From assembly GCF_002252585.1 (NCBI RefSeq), contig NZ_NQLD01000003.1: a stretch of DNA of 64,000 bases. One strand, 5' to 3'. Below the pieces are notes generated by a model. That model made no database searches. It was not told the DNA's origin and saw only the letters and a list, made by a program, of their open reading frames with translations. This DNA is from Methanocatella intestini (GTDB lineage Archaea; Methanobacteriota; Methanobacteria; Methanobacteriales; Methanobacteriaceae). Positions 43,160-52,045 of the stretch are shown piece by piece (within the stretch, counting starts at the first letter, position 1; the number at the start of each line of letters is the position of its first letter). A program made the translations under genes and the position numbers.

Positions 43160-44080
43160 ATGAGTTTGATTATTGCTTATATTGGAAAAAAAGGATGTGT
43201 AATGGCTAGTGATAAAAGAAGAATTGGTTATTTTGGAAATAAAGAGCAGTTAAATGCATTGGAATCCGAGTTATATAGTGGCAAAATAAAAAATGATGAT
43301 GAATTTAAAAAGAAAGCTGATGAATATGGCATTGCAATTAAGTTAACTGAAGATGCTACTAAAATAACTACTGTAGGAAATTGTGTAAGAGGGGAAGTCA
43401 CTACTAAAAAAGCCTTTGAAACATACAGAAAAAGAATTTATGGAACTACAATGGGTTACCAAATAGTGGAACTGTCAGGCTCTGAAACTGTTTCCAGAGA
43501 AGCTGGTGAAAAAGCGATTATTGTATTCGGTAATAAATTTGCCAAACAGGAAGCAGAAAAGCTAATAAATAAAAAATGGAAACCTTCATTAAGTTTAAAA
43601 TATATGGGTGACATCTTTGAAGAGATATTAACTGAAATTTCTAGAAAAACACCTACAATTGGAAATGAGTTTGATGTTTTAATCAAACAGCCTAAATTCA
43701 ATAAATCAGAAGCTCAAAGACATCTTAATGTAAGTATTGACAAGGATATTAAGGTTTTATCTAAATTCAGACAAAAGCTGCAGGAAGATTTAATCCAAAA
43801 AAATAAAGAAATAGCGTTAGCTGATAAAATTATTGATAAGGGAGATATTGGTGAAGTTGTTTCAGTCGATGGAAAAATGCTTCATGTTAAATTAAATAGC
43901 AAAACACAGGCTTTTGATGGAAATTGGAAACAGATAGCTAAACCAAATGAAACTGTTTTTATGTTCAGCGACAATGGTGATGCAGAACTTGGAGATAAGG
44001 TAGTTATCCAGAATGAAAAATTATGTCTTAAAAAGGACAAATCCAATCTTAAGTGTGATATAATTTTATGTGGTTTATAA
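43160..44080 (+). CDS. DUF2121 family methanogen protein
   Basis: 306 residues. The opening MSLIIAYIGKKGCVMASDKRR resembles the first strands of proteasome beta-type (Ntn-hydrolase) proteins (compare a GxxGxVxAxDxR pattern), but there is no free N-terminal Thr/Ser/Cys pattern that would make a peptidase obvious. A second, charged helical part (about 180-225) and a beta-rich tail with GEVVSVDGKMLHVKLNS follow. DUF2121 is largely restricted to methanogens and uncharacterised. It lies 14 bases before the MBL-fold gene, so they share an operon. Confidence 0.8.
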   Translation: MSLIIAYIGKKGCVMASDKRRIGYFGNKEQLNALESELYSGKIKNDDEFKKKADEYGIAIKLTEDATKITTVGNCVRGEVTTKKAFETYRKRIYGTTMGYQIVELSGSETVSREAGEKAIIVFGNKFAKQEAEKLINKKWKPSLSLKYMGDIFEEILTEISRKTPTIGNEFDVLIKQPKFNKSEAQRHLNVSIDKDIKVLSKFRQKLQEDLIQKNKEIALADKIIDKGDIGEVVSVDGKMLHVKLNSKTQAFDGNWKQIAKPNETVFMFSDNGDAELGDKVVIQNEKLCLKKDKSNLKCDIILCGL

Positions 44081-44094
44081 AGGGGATTTTTTAA

Positions 44095-45018
44095 ATGAAA
44101 ATAACATTTTTAGGTACTGGAGGTGGAAGGTTTTCAGCTATCAGTCAACGAAGAATGACTGGCGGTTTTAGAATTGATAATCTGAACGGGAAAAACTATC
44201 ATGTTGATCCAGGTCCTGGGGCACTTGTTAGAACTTACCAATTCGGATTTGACCCAAGAAACTTAGATGGTGTTTTTGTTTCTCATGCACATACTGACCA
44301 TTATAATGATGCGGAAATTCTCATTGAAGCCATGACCAGAGGAATGACCAAAGAATATGGTGTTGTTTTAGGAAATAAAAGTGTTCTTGACGGTTATGAG
44401 AGATGGGGTCCGGGAATTTCAAATTATCATCAAAGTCATTCTAAAAAATATGTTCTGGAGCCAAATCAGGTTGAAAACATTAATGGCTGTTCTGTTAAAG
44501 GTACAAAAACAGTTCATGGTGACCCTGAAGGTGTAGGATTTCAGATTGATTATAAAGGTTTTAAAATATCCTATACTTCAGATACGGGATATTTTGAGGA
44601 TTTGCATAAATACCATGAAGGAGCAGATATTTTAATAGCTAGTGTACTTAGGCCGGGAAATAAATCTATTAGGGGTCATTTATGTTCACGTAATTTTATT
44701 GAGTTATTAAAAGAAGTAAAGCCAAAATTAGCTATTATGACTCACTTTGGTCTTAAAATGTTAAGTATAGATCCAATTGATGAAGCAAAAAGAATAACTA
44801 AAGAAAGCGGTGTAAAAACATTAGCTGCTTTTGATGGGATGTCTTTTGAAGTAAATACTCAAAATCCTGCAAGAATTAGAATTAAAACATTAAAAGATGT
44901 CAATTCTCAAATTCACAGTTCAAATATTGATTTAAATAGAAGAGAGAGGAAAAATACTTACCAGGCTTCATTAAAAAATGGGGAAAATGATGAGCTTACA
45001 ATTGGAAGAAACGGTTAG
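44095..45018 (+). CDS. MBL-fold metallohydrolase
   Basis: 307 residues, RNase Z/PhnP-like. The N-terminus is ITFLGTGGGRFS, the metal motif HAHTDHYND gives His64, His66, Asp68 and His69, and later ligands lie in TVHGDPEG, SYTSDTGY and MTHFGLKML. The C-terminal 50 residues are extra and polar. Substrate is unknown: nuclease or phosphodiesterase activity is possible. It pairs with DUF2121 in one operon, and its last 4 bases overlap the convergent aroC stop. Confidence 0.85.
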   Translation: MKITFLGTGGGRFSAISQRRMTGGFRIDNLNGKNYHVDPGPGALVRTYQFGFDPRNLDGVFVSHAHTDHYNDAEILIEAMTRGMTKEYGVVLGNKSVLDGYERWGPGISNYHQSHSKKYVLEPNQVENINGCSVKGTKTVHGDPEGVGFQIDYKGFKISYTSDTGYFEDLHKYHEGADILIASVLRPGNKSIRGHLCSRNFIELLKEVKPKLAIMTHFGLKMLSIDPIDEAKRITKESGVKTLAAFDGMSFEVNTQNPARIRIKTLKDVNSQIHSSNIDLNRRERKNTYQASLKNGENDELTIGRNG

Positions 45019-46109
45019 ATTTCCAGATTTGAAGGATGAATATATCCGGATCTAATCATATGGTCTGCAAGAACAATAGCTACGCTGGATTGAGCTACAA
45101 TAGTTGCTCTTGGACAGATACAGGGGTCATGTCTTCCCTGGATACTTATTTCCTCAGCTTCCATTTTTTCCAGATTAACTGTTTTTTGACATTTTGAAAT
45201 TGAAGGGGTAGGTTTAACTGCGATTCTTGAAATAATAGACATACCATTACTTATTCCACCAATAATTCCTCCGGAACTGTTGGTTGAGGTATAAATTTCA
45301 TTATCTTCAATATAGTATTCATCATTAATTTCTGATGCACTGCTTGTAGCTACATCAAAACCAAAACCGATTTCCACTCCTTTTACAGCATTTATATTCA
45401 TTAGAATTCTGGCTAAATCACCATCAAGCCTTTCAAATACTGGTTCTCCAAGTCCTGCAGGAACTCCGACAGCTACTGTTTCAACGATTCCTCCAATTGA
45501 ATCCCCTTCCTGTTTTTTAGCTAAAATTAATTCTTCCATAGCTTTAGCAGCTTCTAAATCACCACATCTTACGGAATTTTTCTCAACATTTTCTTTTACA
45601 GTATCAAAATCATTGCTGTGAGCCATTATGTCACCGATTTGAACAACCTGAGAAACAATTTCGATATTTTTTGTTTTTAAAAGCTTTTTAGCTATTGCTC
45701 CTGCAATTACATGACCTATAGTGATTCTTCCGCTTCCGCGACCACCTCCATTGTAGTCATAATTGCCATATTTGCTCATCCAACCGTAATCTCCATGAGA
45801 TGGACGGGGAGTGTTTTTAAACATTGAGTAATCTTTTGAATGCTGATTATTGTTATAAACAATTCCTGTAATAGGTGTTCCGTCAGTTTTACCCTCAAAA
45901 ATTCCTGATAAAATTTGAACTTCATCTTCTTCTTTACGTGGTGTTGTTACTCCGCTTGTTCCAGGTTTTCGTTTGTCCAGTTCTTTTTGAATATCTTCAG
46001 GACTTAATTCAAGATTGGCAGGACATCCGTCAATAACTGCTCCAACAGCTTTTCCGTGACTTGATCCGAAGCTGGTTACTGAAAACATTTTTCCGATTGT
46101 ATTTCCCAT
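45015..46109 (-). CDS. aroC: Chorismate synthase
   Basis: 364 residues. Conserved signatures are FGSSHGKAVGAVIDGCP, RRKPG-like KRKPGTSGVTTPRKEEDEV, RPSHGDYGWMSKYGNYD, GGRGSGRITIGHVIAGA and GRHDPCICPRATIV near the end. It makes chorismate with reduced FMN, the last step before aromatic amino acids. GGAG precedes the ATG. It is divergent from the HhH-GPD gene with a 73-base shared promoter region. Confidence 0.97.
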   Translation of the reverse strand: MGNTIGKMFSVTSFGSSHGKAVGAVIDGCPANLELSPEDIQKELDKRKPGTSGVTTPRKEEDEVQILSGIFEGKTDGTPITGIVYNNNQHSKDYSMFKNTPRPSHGDYGWMSKYGNYDYNGGGRGSGRITIGHVIAGAIAKKLLKTKNIEIVSQVVQIGDIMAHSNDFDTVKENVEKNSVRCGDLEAAKAMEELILAKKQEGDSIGGIVETVAVGVPAGLGEPVFERLDGDLARILMNINAVKGVEIGFGFDVATSSASEINDEYYIEDNEIYTSTNSSGGIIGGISNGMSIISRIAVKPTPSISKCQKTVNLEKMEAEEISIQGRHDPCICPRATIVAQSSVAIVLADHMIRSGYIHPSNLEI

Positions 46110-46150
46110 ATTTGTTTCTCCAATAAAAATCTTATATTCATAGTAATATA

Positions 46151-46160
46151 ATATAAATTT
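46151..46160 (+). promoter_or_regulatory. TATA box for a probable leaderless gene
   Basis: ATATAAATTT is centred about 27 bases before the ATG at 46183, and no ribosome site is visible. Confidence 0.4.
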
Positions 46161-46182
46161 AATAAATGTTTTGTTGAGTAGT

Positions 46183-46893
46183 ATGAGTGAAAATAATATT
46201 AATCTGATTTATGACAAATTACTTAAGACATATTCCTATCAGGGATGGTGGCCTATTATAGGTTATGACGGCTCAAATCCCACTAAGACAGGGGCTGTTA
46301 AAGGTTATCATCCAAATGATTATAGTTTTCCAAGAAATTCAAATGAACAGTTTGAAATTATAATGGGGTCTGTTCTGACTCAGAACACTTCCTGGCCTTC
46401 AGTAGAAAAAGCATTAAATAATCTAAGTCTTTTAAGTGATTTTTCAGCTGAAAATATTCTTGAACTGGCTGATTCCTGTGAAGATGAATTTAAAAAAGCT
46501 ATTCGCCCTGCAGGTTATTTTAATCAGAAATTTAATTATCTTAAAAATATTGCCAAATTTTATATTTCTTTAGATGGTGAAATTCCTTCCAGAAAAGAAG
46601 TTTTAGCAGTTAATGGAGTAGGTAATGAAACAGCAGATTCTATTTTACTTTTTGCATATAAACAAAAGCAATTTAAAGTAGATGCCTATACTAAAAGGAT
46701 ATTTTCTTATTTGGGATATTTTGATGAAAAAGAAAAGTATATGAATATTAAAAAATTATTTGAAGATAGTTTTAATGGAGATGTTAATGCATATCAGGAG
46801 TATCATGCATTGATTGTTGAGCATGGAAAAAATTACTATCTAAAAAAGCCTTATGGGATTGAAGATAAGATTTTAAGTGAATTTAAAATATGA
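46183..46893 (+). CDS. HhH-GPD base-excision DNA glycosylase (endonuclease III-like)
   Basis: 236 residues from ATG at 46183 (MSENNINLIYDKLL). Upstream TTG codons are less likely because the TATA spacing makes this ATG the transcript start. The fold is shown by IIMGSVLTQNTSWPSVEKAL, the helix-hairpin-helix LAVNGVGNETADSILLFA and the catalytic aspartate in FKVDAYTKRIFSYLG. The C-terminal Fe-S cysteines of classic endonuclease III are absent. The N-terminal QGWWPIIGYDG block is shared by a branch of archaeal and bacterial 'Ogg-like/EndoIII-related' enzymes. Lesion specificity is unknown. Confidence 0.85.
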   Translation: MSENNINLIYDKLLKTYSYQGWWPIIGYDGSNPTKTGAVKGYHPNDYSFPRNSNEQFEIIMGSVLTQNTSWPSVEKALNNLSLLSDFSAENILELADSCEDEFKKAIRPAGYFNQKFNYLKNIAKFYISLDGEIPSRKEVLAVNGVGNETADSILLFAYKQKQFKVDAYTKRIFSYLGYFDEKEKYMNIKKLFEDSFNGDVNAYQEYHALIVEHGKNYYLKKPYGIEDKILSEFKI

Positions 46894-46939
46894 TAAATAT
46901 TAAGTGTAATATTTTACTAATAATTATGTAGGTGAAAAA

Positions 46940-47941
46940 ATGGTATTTCCAGTTACAAGAATGAGAAGATATAGAAAAAACTCTAAAATCAGAGATATTG
47001 TTCGTGAAACTAAATTGGACAAAGAAGATTTGATTTATCCTATTTTTTTCAAAGAAGAACTTGAAGGTGATGAAAAAGAACCTATTGAATCAATGCCTGG
47101 AGAATACAGGTATTCTTTAAATGCAGGTATTGAATTTGCAAAACAATTGGAAGAAAAAGGTTTAAAATCAATTATTGTCTTTGGAGTTCCATTACCTGAA
47201 AGTAAAGATGAAGTGGCTAGTCCGGATTACTCATCTACAGGAATAGTTCAAAGAGCAATTCGCGAACTTAAAAAACAGACAGATCTTGTTGTTATCGGTG
47301 ATGTATGTTTATGCCAATACACTTCTCACGGACACTGCGGATTAATTAAAGAAAATGACGATACTGACGACGGAGTGGAAATATTAAATGATGAATCATT
47401 GAAATACATTGCTAAAGTAGCTGTTTCTTATGCTAAAGCTGGTGTAGATATAGTGGCTCCTTCTGACATGATGGATGGCAGAGTAGATGCTATCAGAACT
47501 GCATTGGATGAAAATGGATTTTATAATGTTATGATCATGTCATATTCAGCAAAATATGCATCTGCATTTTATGAACCATTTAGAGCAGCAGCTGATTCAT
47601 CACCAACTTGCGGAAACCGTAAAAGTTATCAGATGGATCCTGCAAATGCCTTAGAAGCAATTAGGGAATGTGAACTTGATGTTATTGAAGGTGCTGACTT
47701 TTTAATGGTTAAACCTGCTTTACCTTACCTGGATATTATTAAAACAATCAGAGAAGAATTTACACTACCTTTAGTTAGCTATAATGTAAGTGGGGAATAC
47801 TCAATGATTATGGCAGCTATTGAAAAAGGATTTTTAACTGAAAATGCAATTTTGGAAAGTTTAATCTCTATTAAAAGAGCAGGATCAGACCTGATAATCA
47901 CTAACTTTGCATCATATGTGCTTTTAAATGATTTGCTTTAA
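46940..47941 (+). CDS. hemB: Porphobilinogen synthase
   Basis: 333 residues. The zinc ligands are in DVCLCQYTSHGHCG. The Schiff-base lysines are in MSYSAKYAS and FLMVKPALPYLD. The family signature around the second lysine is intact, and the N-terminus is RMRRYRKNSKIRDIVRET. It condenses two 5-aminolevulinates in the tetrapyrrole path to F430 and corrinoids. AGGTG precedes the ATG. A CitG-like gene starts 9 bases later. Confidence 0.97.
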   Translation: MVFPVTRMRRYRKNSKIRDIVRETKLDKEDLIYPIFFKEELEGDEKEPIESMPGEYRYSLNAGIEFAKQLEEKGLKSIIVFGVPLPESKDEVASPDYSSTGIVQRAIRELKKQTDLVVIGDVCLCQYTSHGHCGLIKENDDTDDGVEILNDESLKYIAKVAVSYAKAGVDIVAPSDMMDGRVDAIRTALDENGFYNVMIMSYSAKYASAFYEPFRAAADSSPTCGNRKSYQMDPANALEAIRECELDVIEGADFLMVKPALPYLDIIKTIREEFTLPLVSYNVSGEYSMIMAAIEKGFLTENAILESLISIKRAGSDLIITNFASYVLLNDLL

Positions 47942-47950
47942 GTTGATATT

Positions 47951-48835
47951 ATGGATTCAAAAACAATAGCTAAAATAGCTCAAATAGCTTCAGCATTAGA
48001 AGTAAGTGGATATCCAAAGCCTGGAAATGTTCATAGAACCCGTGATTTTGAAGATATGGAATTTGAAGACTTTATAATAAGTGGAATTGTAATTGGGGAT
48101 ACTATTGAAAAAGCAACTTCAAAAGTCAATAAAAACTGTCTTCAGAATGCAAGGTTAGGTAAATACATATTGGATGCTGTAAAAGAAACAGATAAATGGA
48201 TAGCTAATAATACAAATCTTGGAATTGTAATGATGATTACTCCAATAGCCTGCGGGGCTGCTATCAGTGATGATTTTTCTCAGCTCAGAAAAAATACTTC
48301 TCAATTAATGGAAGCAACTACTGTGGAAGATGCAGTGGATTTGTATGATGCAATTAACATTGCAGATGCCGGCGGAATGGGTGATCAGGATGAGTATGAT
48401 GTAGCTAGTGAAAATGCAAAAGAAGAATTAAGGGCAAATAAACAAACTATGTTTGATGTTTTAGAGATTTCTGCACCATGGGACAGATTAGCTAATGAAA
48501 TGACTACGGGAATGCCTGTTGTTTTTGAAAAAGGTTATCCGACTTACCGTGATTTGAGAAAAACCATGAAAGCTAATGATGCATGTGTTTTAACCTTTTT
48601 AACTATTTTATCTGAAATTCCGGATACTTTAATTTCAAGAAAATATGGTGACAAAAAAGCCAGTGAGGTTTCATCTCAGGCTAAGGAATTGCTTTTATTT
48701 AAGGATGATGGCAGTTTTTCAGATAAATTAAATGAATTTGATAATTATTTATATGAAAACAAATTAAATCCCGGAACTACTGCTGATTTAACTGCAGCTT
48801 CTATTTTTGTCAGCTATCTGGAATCATATTTCTAA
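47951..48835 (+). CDS. CitG/MdcB-like protein (triphosphoribosyl-dephospho-CoA synthase family)
   Basis: 294 residues, all-helical. The conserved opening is SALEVSGYPKPGNVHRTRDF, followed by NLGIVMMITPIACGA, INIADAGGMGDQDEYDV and GTTADLTAASIFVSYL, which match the CitG family. Classic members make the prosthetic group of citrate or malonate decarboxylase from dephospho-CoA and ATP, but those enzymes are not seen here and methanogens generally lack them. The archaeal role is therefore unknown. It is translated from the hemB transcript (9-base gap). Confidence 0.82.
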   Translation: MDSKTIAKIAQIASALEVSGYPKPGNVHRTRDFEDMEFEDFIISGIVIGDTIEKATSKVNKNCLQNARLGKYILDAVKETDKWIANNTNLGIVMMITPIACGAAISDDFSQLRKNTSQLMEATTVEDAVDLYDAINIADAGGMGDQDEYDVASENAKEELRANKQTMFDVLEISAPWDRLANEMTTGMPVVFEKGYPTYRDLRKTMKANDACVLTFLTILSEIPDTLISRKYGDKKASEVSSQAKELLLFKDDGSFSDKLNEFDNYLYENKLNPGTTADLTAASIFVSYLESYF

Positions 48836-48992
48836 ATACTTTTTTTTTCTTTTTTTATTATCTTCAAAGCCCATACTTAAATTAAAATATTTCTTTTCCA
48901 ATTCCTCTTTTTAAATAAAAGCTATTTTTAGCTAACATTTATAAATTCTATTTACATATATTATAATATTATTTATTATTTAAGGTGTTTAA

Positions 48993-50537
48993 ATGAGTGG
49001 GGATATTAAAAAAACCATTAGTGAATTACATATTTATGAGAAAAAACTTTTAAAAGAATTGGAAACTAATCCTGATGCAACTCCTGAGGAAATAGCTAAA
49101 AATACGCAAATGGATATTAAATCTGTTATGAGTGCAGCAGGTTCCCTTGCTTCTAAGGATATTATTGAAGTGGATAAGGATGTTGAAGAAGTTATTTCTT
49201 TAACTGATAATGGAAATGAATATGCAGATGGGGGACTTCCAGAACGTAAAATCCTTAAAGTATTGTCTTCCAAAAAAGAAATGAACATGGGAGATTTAGC
49301 TAAAGATGCTAATATTGATAAAAAAGAAACTAACATAGCTATTGGCTGGTTAGTTCGTAAAAATTGGGCTAAAATCAATAAAGGCATTGTAACTATTACT
49401 GAACATGGTCAGGAATCCTTTAAAATCTTAGGAACTGATGAAAAGTTATTAAAACATTTGCAGGAAGCTAAAAATTCTATTAAAAGTAATTTACCTCCTG
49501 AATTATTAGACGGATTTAAAAAACTTAATGACAGGAAAAATATTTTAAATATTAAAAAGAACACCTCACACTCTTTTAAAATATTAGATAAAGGTGAAGC
49601 TATATTAAATGAAGGTTTCACTATTCAAAAACAAGCTACTCAATTAACACACCAACAATTAAAAGACGGGGAATGGAAAGATTTGGAATACCGTCCTTAT
49701 GATATTAATGCTGAAGCTCCAAAAATTTTCCCAGGTAAAAAACATCCTTTAAGGGAAATTATTGATGAAATCAGAGAAATCTTTTTAAACATGGGATTCA
49801 GTGAGGAAAATGGTTCTATTGTAGCTTCTGCATTCTGGAACTTTGATTCTTTATTCCAGCCTCAAGATCATGCAGCCCGTGAAATGCAGGATACTTTTTA
49901 TGTTAAAAATCCTTTGACATGTGATTTGCCAGATCAGAAATTAGTTGATGAAACTGCTGAAATTCATAATACCGGTGGGGACACAGGTTCTACAGGATGG
50001 CAATATGACTGGGATGAGGATGTTGCAAGACAAACAGTTTTAAGAACACATACAACTGGAATCTCAACAAGATATTTATATGAGCATGAAGCTCCGTTTA
50101 AAATGTTTTCTGTAGGTAGGGTATTTAGAAGAGAAACTATTACTTATAAACACTTGCCTGAGTTCCATCAGGTAGAAGGGCTTGTTGGCGGTGAAGGTGT
50201 TAACTATCAAAACTTAATGGGCTTTTTAAAAGAATTTTATAAAAAATTAGGTTTTGAAGTTAGATTCAGACCTGCTTACTTCCCATACACTTATTTGTCT
50301 ACTGAATGTGAAGTTTACCTTGAAGATAAGGAAAGCTGGATTGAACTTGGAGGTTCTGGAATGTTCAGACCTGAAGTTCTTAAACCGTTAGGTGTAGATG
50401 TTCCTGTTCTTGCGTTTGGTTTAGGTATTGAAAGATTAGCTATGATTAGATATGATATTTCTGATATTCGTATGCTTTATAAAAGTGATATTAAATGGCT
50501 TCGTGAATTGCCTACAACAAATGGAGTTAGGTTATAA
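48993..50537 (+). CDS. pheS: Phenylalanyl-tRNA synthetase alpha subunit
   Basis: 514 residues, the archaeal/eukaryotic long form. The N-terminal 160 residues hold winged-helix repeats (KKLLKELETNPDATPEEIAK, ERKILKVLSSKKEMNMGDLA). The class II core begins near HPLREIIDEIREIFLNMGF, motif 2 is VFRRETITYKHLPEFHQVEG, and motif 3 is AFGLGIERLAMIRY. The beta subunit is not in this window. The stop is directly followed by the ExoIII start. Confidence 0.97.
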   Translation: MSGDIKKTISELHIYEKKLLKELETNPDATPEEIAKNTQMDIKSVMSAAGSLASKDIIEVDKDVEEVISLTDNGNEYADGGLPERKILKVLSSKKEMNMGDLAKDANIDKKETNIAIGWLVRKNWAKINKGIVTITEHGQESFKILGTDEKLLKHLQEAKNSIKSNLPPELLDGFKKLNDRKNILNIKKNTSHSFKILDKGEAILNEGFTIQKQATQLTHQQLKDGEWKDLEYRPYDINAEAPKIFPGKKHPLREIIDEIREIFLNMGFSEENGSIVASAFWNFDSLFQPQDHAAREMQDTFYVKNPLTCDLPDQKLVDETAEIHNTGGDTGSTGWQYDWDEDVARQTVLRTHTTGISTRYLYEHEAPFKMFSVGRVFRRETITYKHLPEFHQVEGLVGGEGVNYQNLMGFLKEFYKKLGFEVRFRPAYFPYTYLSTECEVYLEDKESWIELGGSGMFRPEVLKPLGVDVPVLAFGLGIERLAMIRYDISDIRMLYKSDIKWLRELPTTNGVRL

Positions 50538-51311
50538 ATGTCAGTTAAGCTCGTTTCTTGGAATGTAAATGGTATCAGAGCAGCCAGTAAAAAGCCAGAG
50601 TTTTGGGATTGGTTTAGTAATACTAATGCAGATATTATTAATTTTCAGGAAGTTAGAGCTACTGAAGATTCAATACCTGAAAAGTTAACCAATGTCAGTG
50701 GATTTAACTCTTATTTTAATGAAGCTGAAAAGAAAGGATATAGCGGTGTAGGCACATTTTCCAAAATCAAACCTGAAAATGTTATTAGAGGTTTGGGAGT
50801 TGAAGCACTGGATAAGGAAGGTCGTGTACTTAGACTTGAATATAGTGATTTTACTCTTTTCAATATTTATTTTCCAAATAGTGGAATGAATGCTAAAAGG
50901 TTAGACTATAAAATAGACTTCTGTAATGCTTTGCTTGATTTACTTGAAGATTTAAAAAATCAGGGTCAGAATTTAATCATTACTGGTGATGTCAATATAG
51001 CTCATAATCCGATTGATGTTTATAATCCGGATAATTGTGAAGGTAAATCAGGTTATCTTATTGAAGAACGTGAATGGTTAGATGATTTGCTGGCTAGCGG
51101 TTTTGTTGATACTTTCAGAATGTTTGATAATTCTGGAGATAATTTTACCTGGTGGAGTTATAGAACTCGTGCAAGAGACCGTAATGCCGGCTGGAGACTG
51201 GATTATTTCTTTGTAAATGAAGAATTTAAAAATAAAGTAAAATCAGCAACCATAAAAGATGATGTTTTTGGTTCTGATCATTGTCCGGTTACTTTGGAAC
51301 TGGATTTATAA
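50538..51311 (+). CDS. xth: Exodeoxyribonuclease III / AP endonuclease
   Basis: 257 residues of the exonuclease-endonuclease-phosphatase fold. Conserved motifs are KLVSWNVNGIRAA, NFQEVRATED (metal glutamate), IYFPNSG, TGDVNIAHNPID, WWSYRTRARDRNAGWRLDY and GSDHCPVTLEL with the catalytic histidine. It cuts DNA at abasic sites. The ATG touches the pheS stop, and the last 6 bases overlap the convergent HAD gene. Confidence 0.96.
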   Translation: MSVKLVSWNVNGIRAASKKPEFWDWFSNTNADIINFQEVRATEDSIPEKLTNVSGFNSYFNEAEKKGYSGVGTFSKIKPENVIRGLGVEALDKEGRVLRLEYSDFTLFNIYFPNSGMNAKRLDYKIDFCNALLDLLEDLKNQGQNLIITGDVNIAHNPIDVYNPDNCEGKSGYLIEEREWLDDLLASGFVDTFRMFDNSGDNFTWWSYRTRARDRNAGWRLDYFFVNEEFKNKVKSATIKDDVFGSDHCPVTLELDL

Positions 51312-52007
51312 TATTGTATTTACATCACCGATATTTTCAATAATGGTGATATCTAACTGTTCTTTTCTGATGTATGTTCTGTCTTCTTCTGTAACATCTG
51401 AATTAACAAGTATTGCACTCATTCCGGCATTCACGGCTCCAAGTGCATCTTCTTTAAATTTATTTCCAATCATTATTGATTTTTCAGGATCACCATTCAT
51501 TTTTCTTAGAGCTACATCAAAGATTAATTTATCTGGTTTTTTTGCTCCTACTTCTTCAGAGGTGATTACAGCATCAAAAAAAGAGTACACATTAAGTCTT
51601 ACTAATTTCTCCCATTGTTTGATTGTAATTCCATTGGAAATAACACCTAAACGATATCCTTGGCTTTTAAGATAAATTAGTGTGTCAATAGTTTCGGCAA
51701 ATGGTCTTAAAAGAGCTATTTTAACATTATGGTAAGTTATCATACCTAATGCTACAAGCATAGGGTCTTCATGACCTAAAACTACTTCTGTTAAAATATT
51801 AAAGTGCTTGCCGTAATTTGAACCTTTTTGTCTTATAATAGTTTTTAAAACACCATAAGCTTCATCTTTATCTAATGGAAGTCCATTGTCTACCATTAAT
51901 TCAATAGCTGCTTTTCTTGCGGTTTGTGCAAATGTTGATGTGTCAAGTAAAGTATCATCTACATCAAAAAATACAACACGGTCATCATCAGGGTTATTAT
52001 GCATCAT
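51306..52007 (-). CDS. HAD family hydrolase (YjjG-like)
   Basis: 233 residues. Motif I is VVFFDVDDTLLDTS, with the nucleophile aspartate and the DxDxT/V pattern. Motif II is LGVISNGI, motif III is the lysine in VGAKKPDKLIF, and motif IV is SIMIGNKFKEDALGA, where the usual GDxxxxD has Asn in the first position. An all-helical cap lies between motifs I and II. Phosphatase activity on small phosphates is likely; substrate is unknown. The 3' end overlaps xth. Confidence 0.88.
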   Translation of the reverse strand: MMHNNPDDDRVVFFDVDDTLLDTSTFAQTARKAAIELMVDNGLPLDKDEAYGVLKTIIRQKGSNYGKHFNILTEVVLGHEDPMLVALGMITYHNVKIALLRPFAETIDTLIYLKSQGYRLGVISNGITIKQWEKLVRLNVYSFFDAVITSEEVGAKKPDKLIFDVALRKMNGDPEKSIMIGNKFKEDALGAVNAGMSAILVNSDVTEEDRTYIRKEQLDITIIENIGDVNTIL

Positions 52008-52045
52008 TATATTTACCTATTATTTTAGTCTTATTTAAAGTTTTA

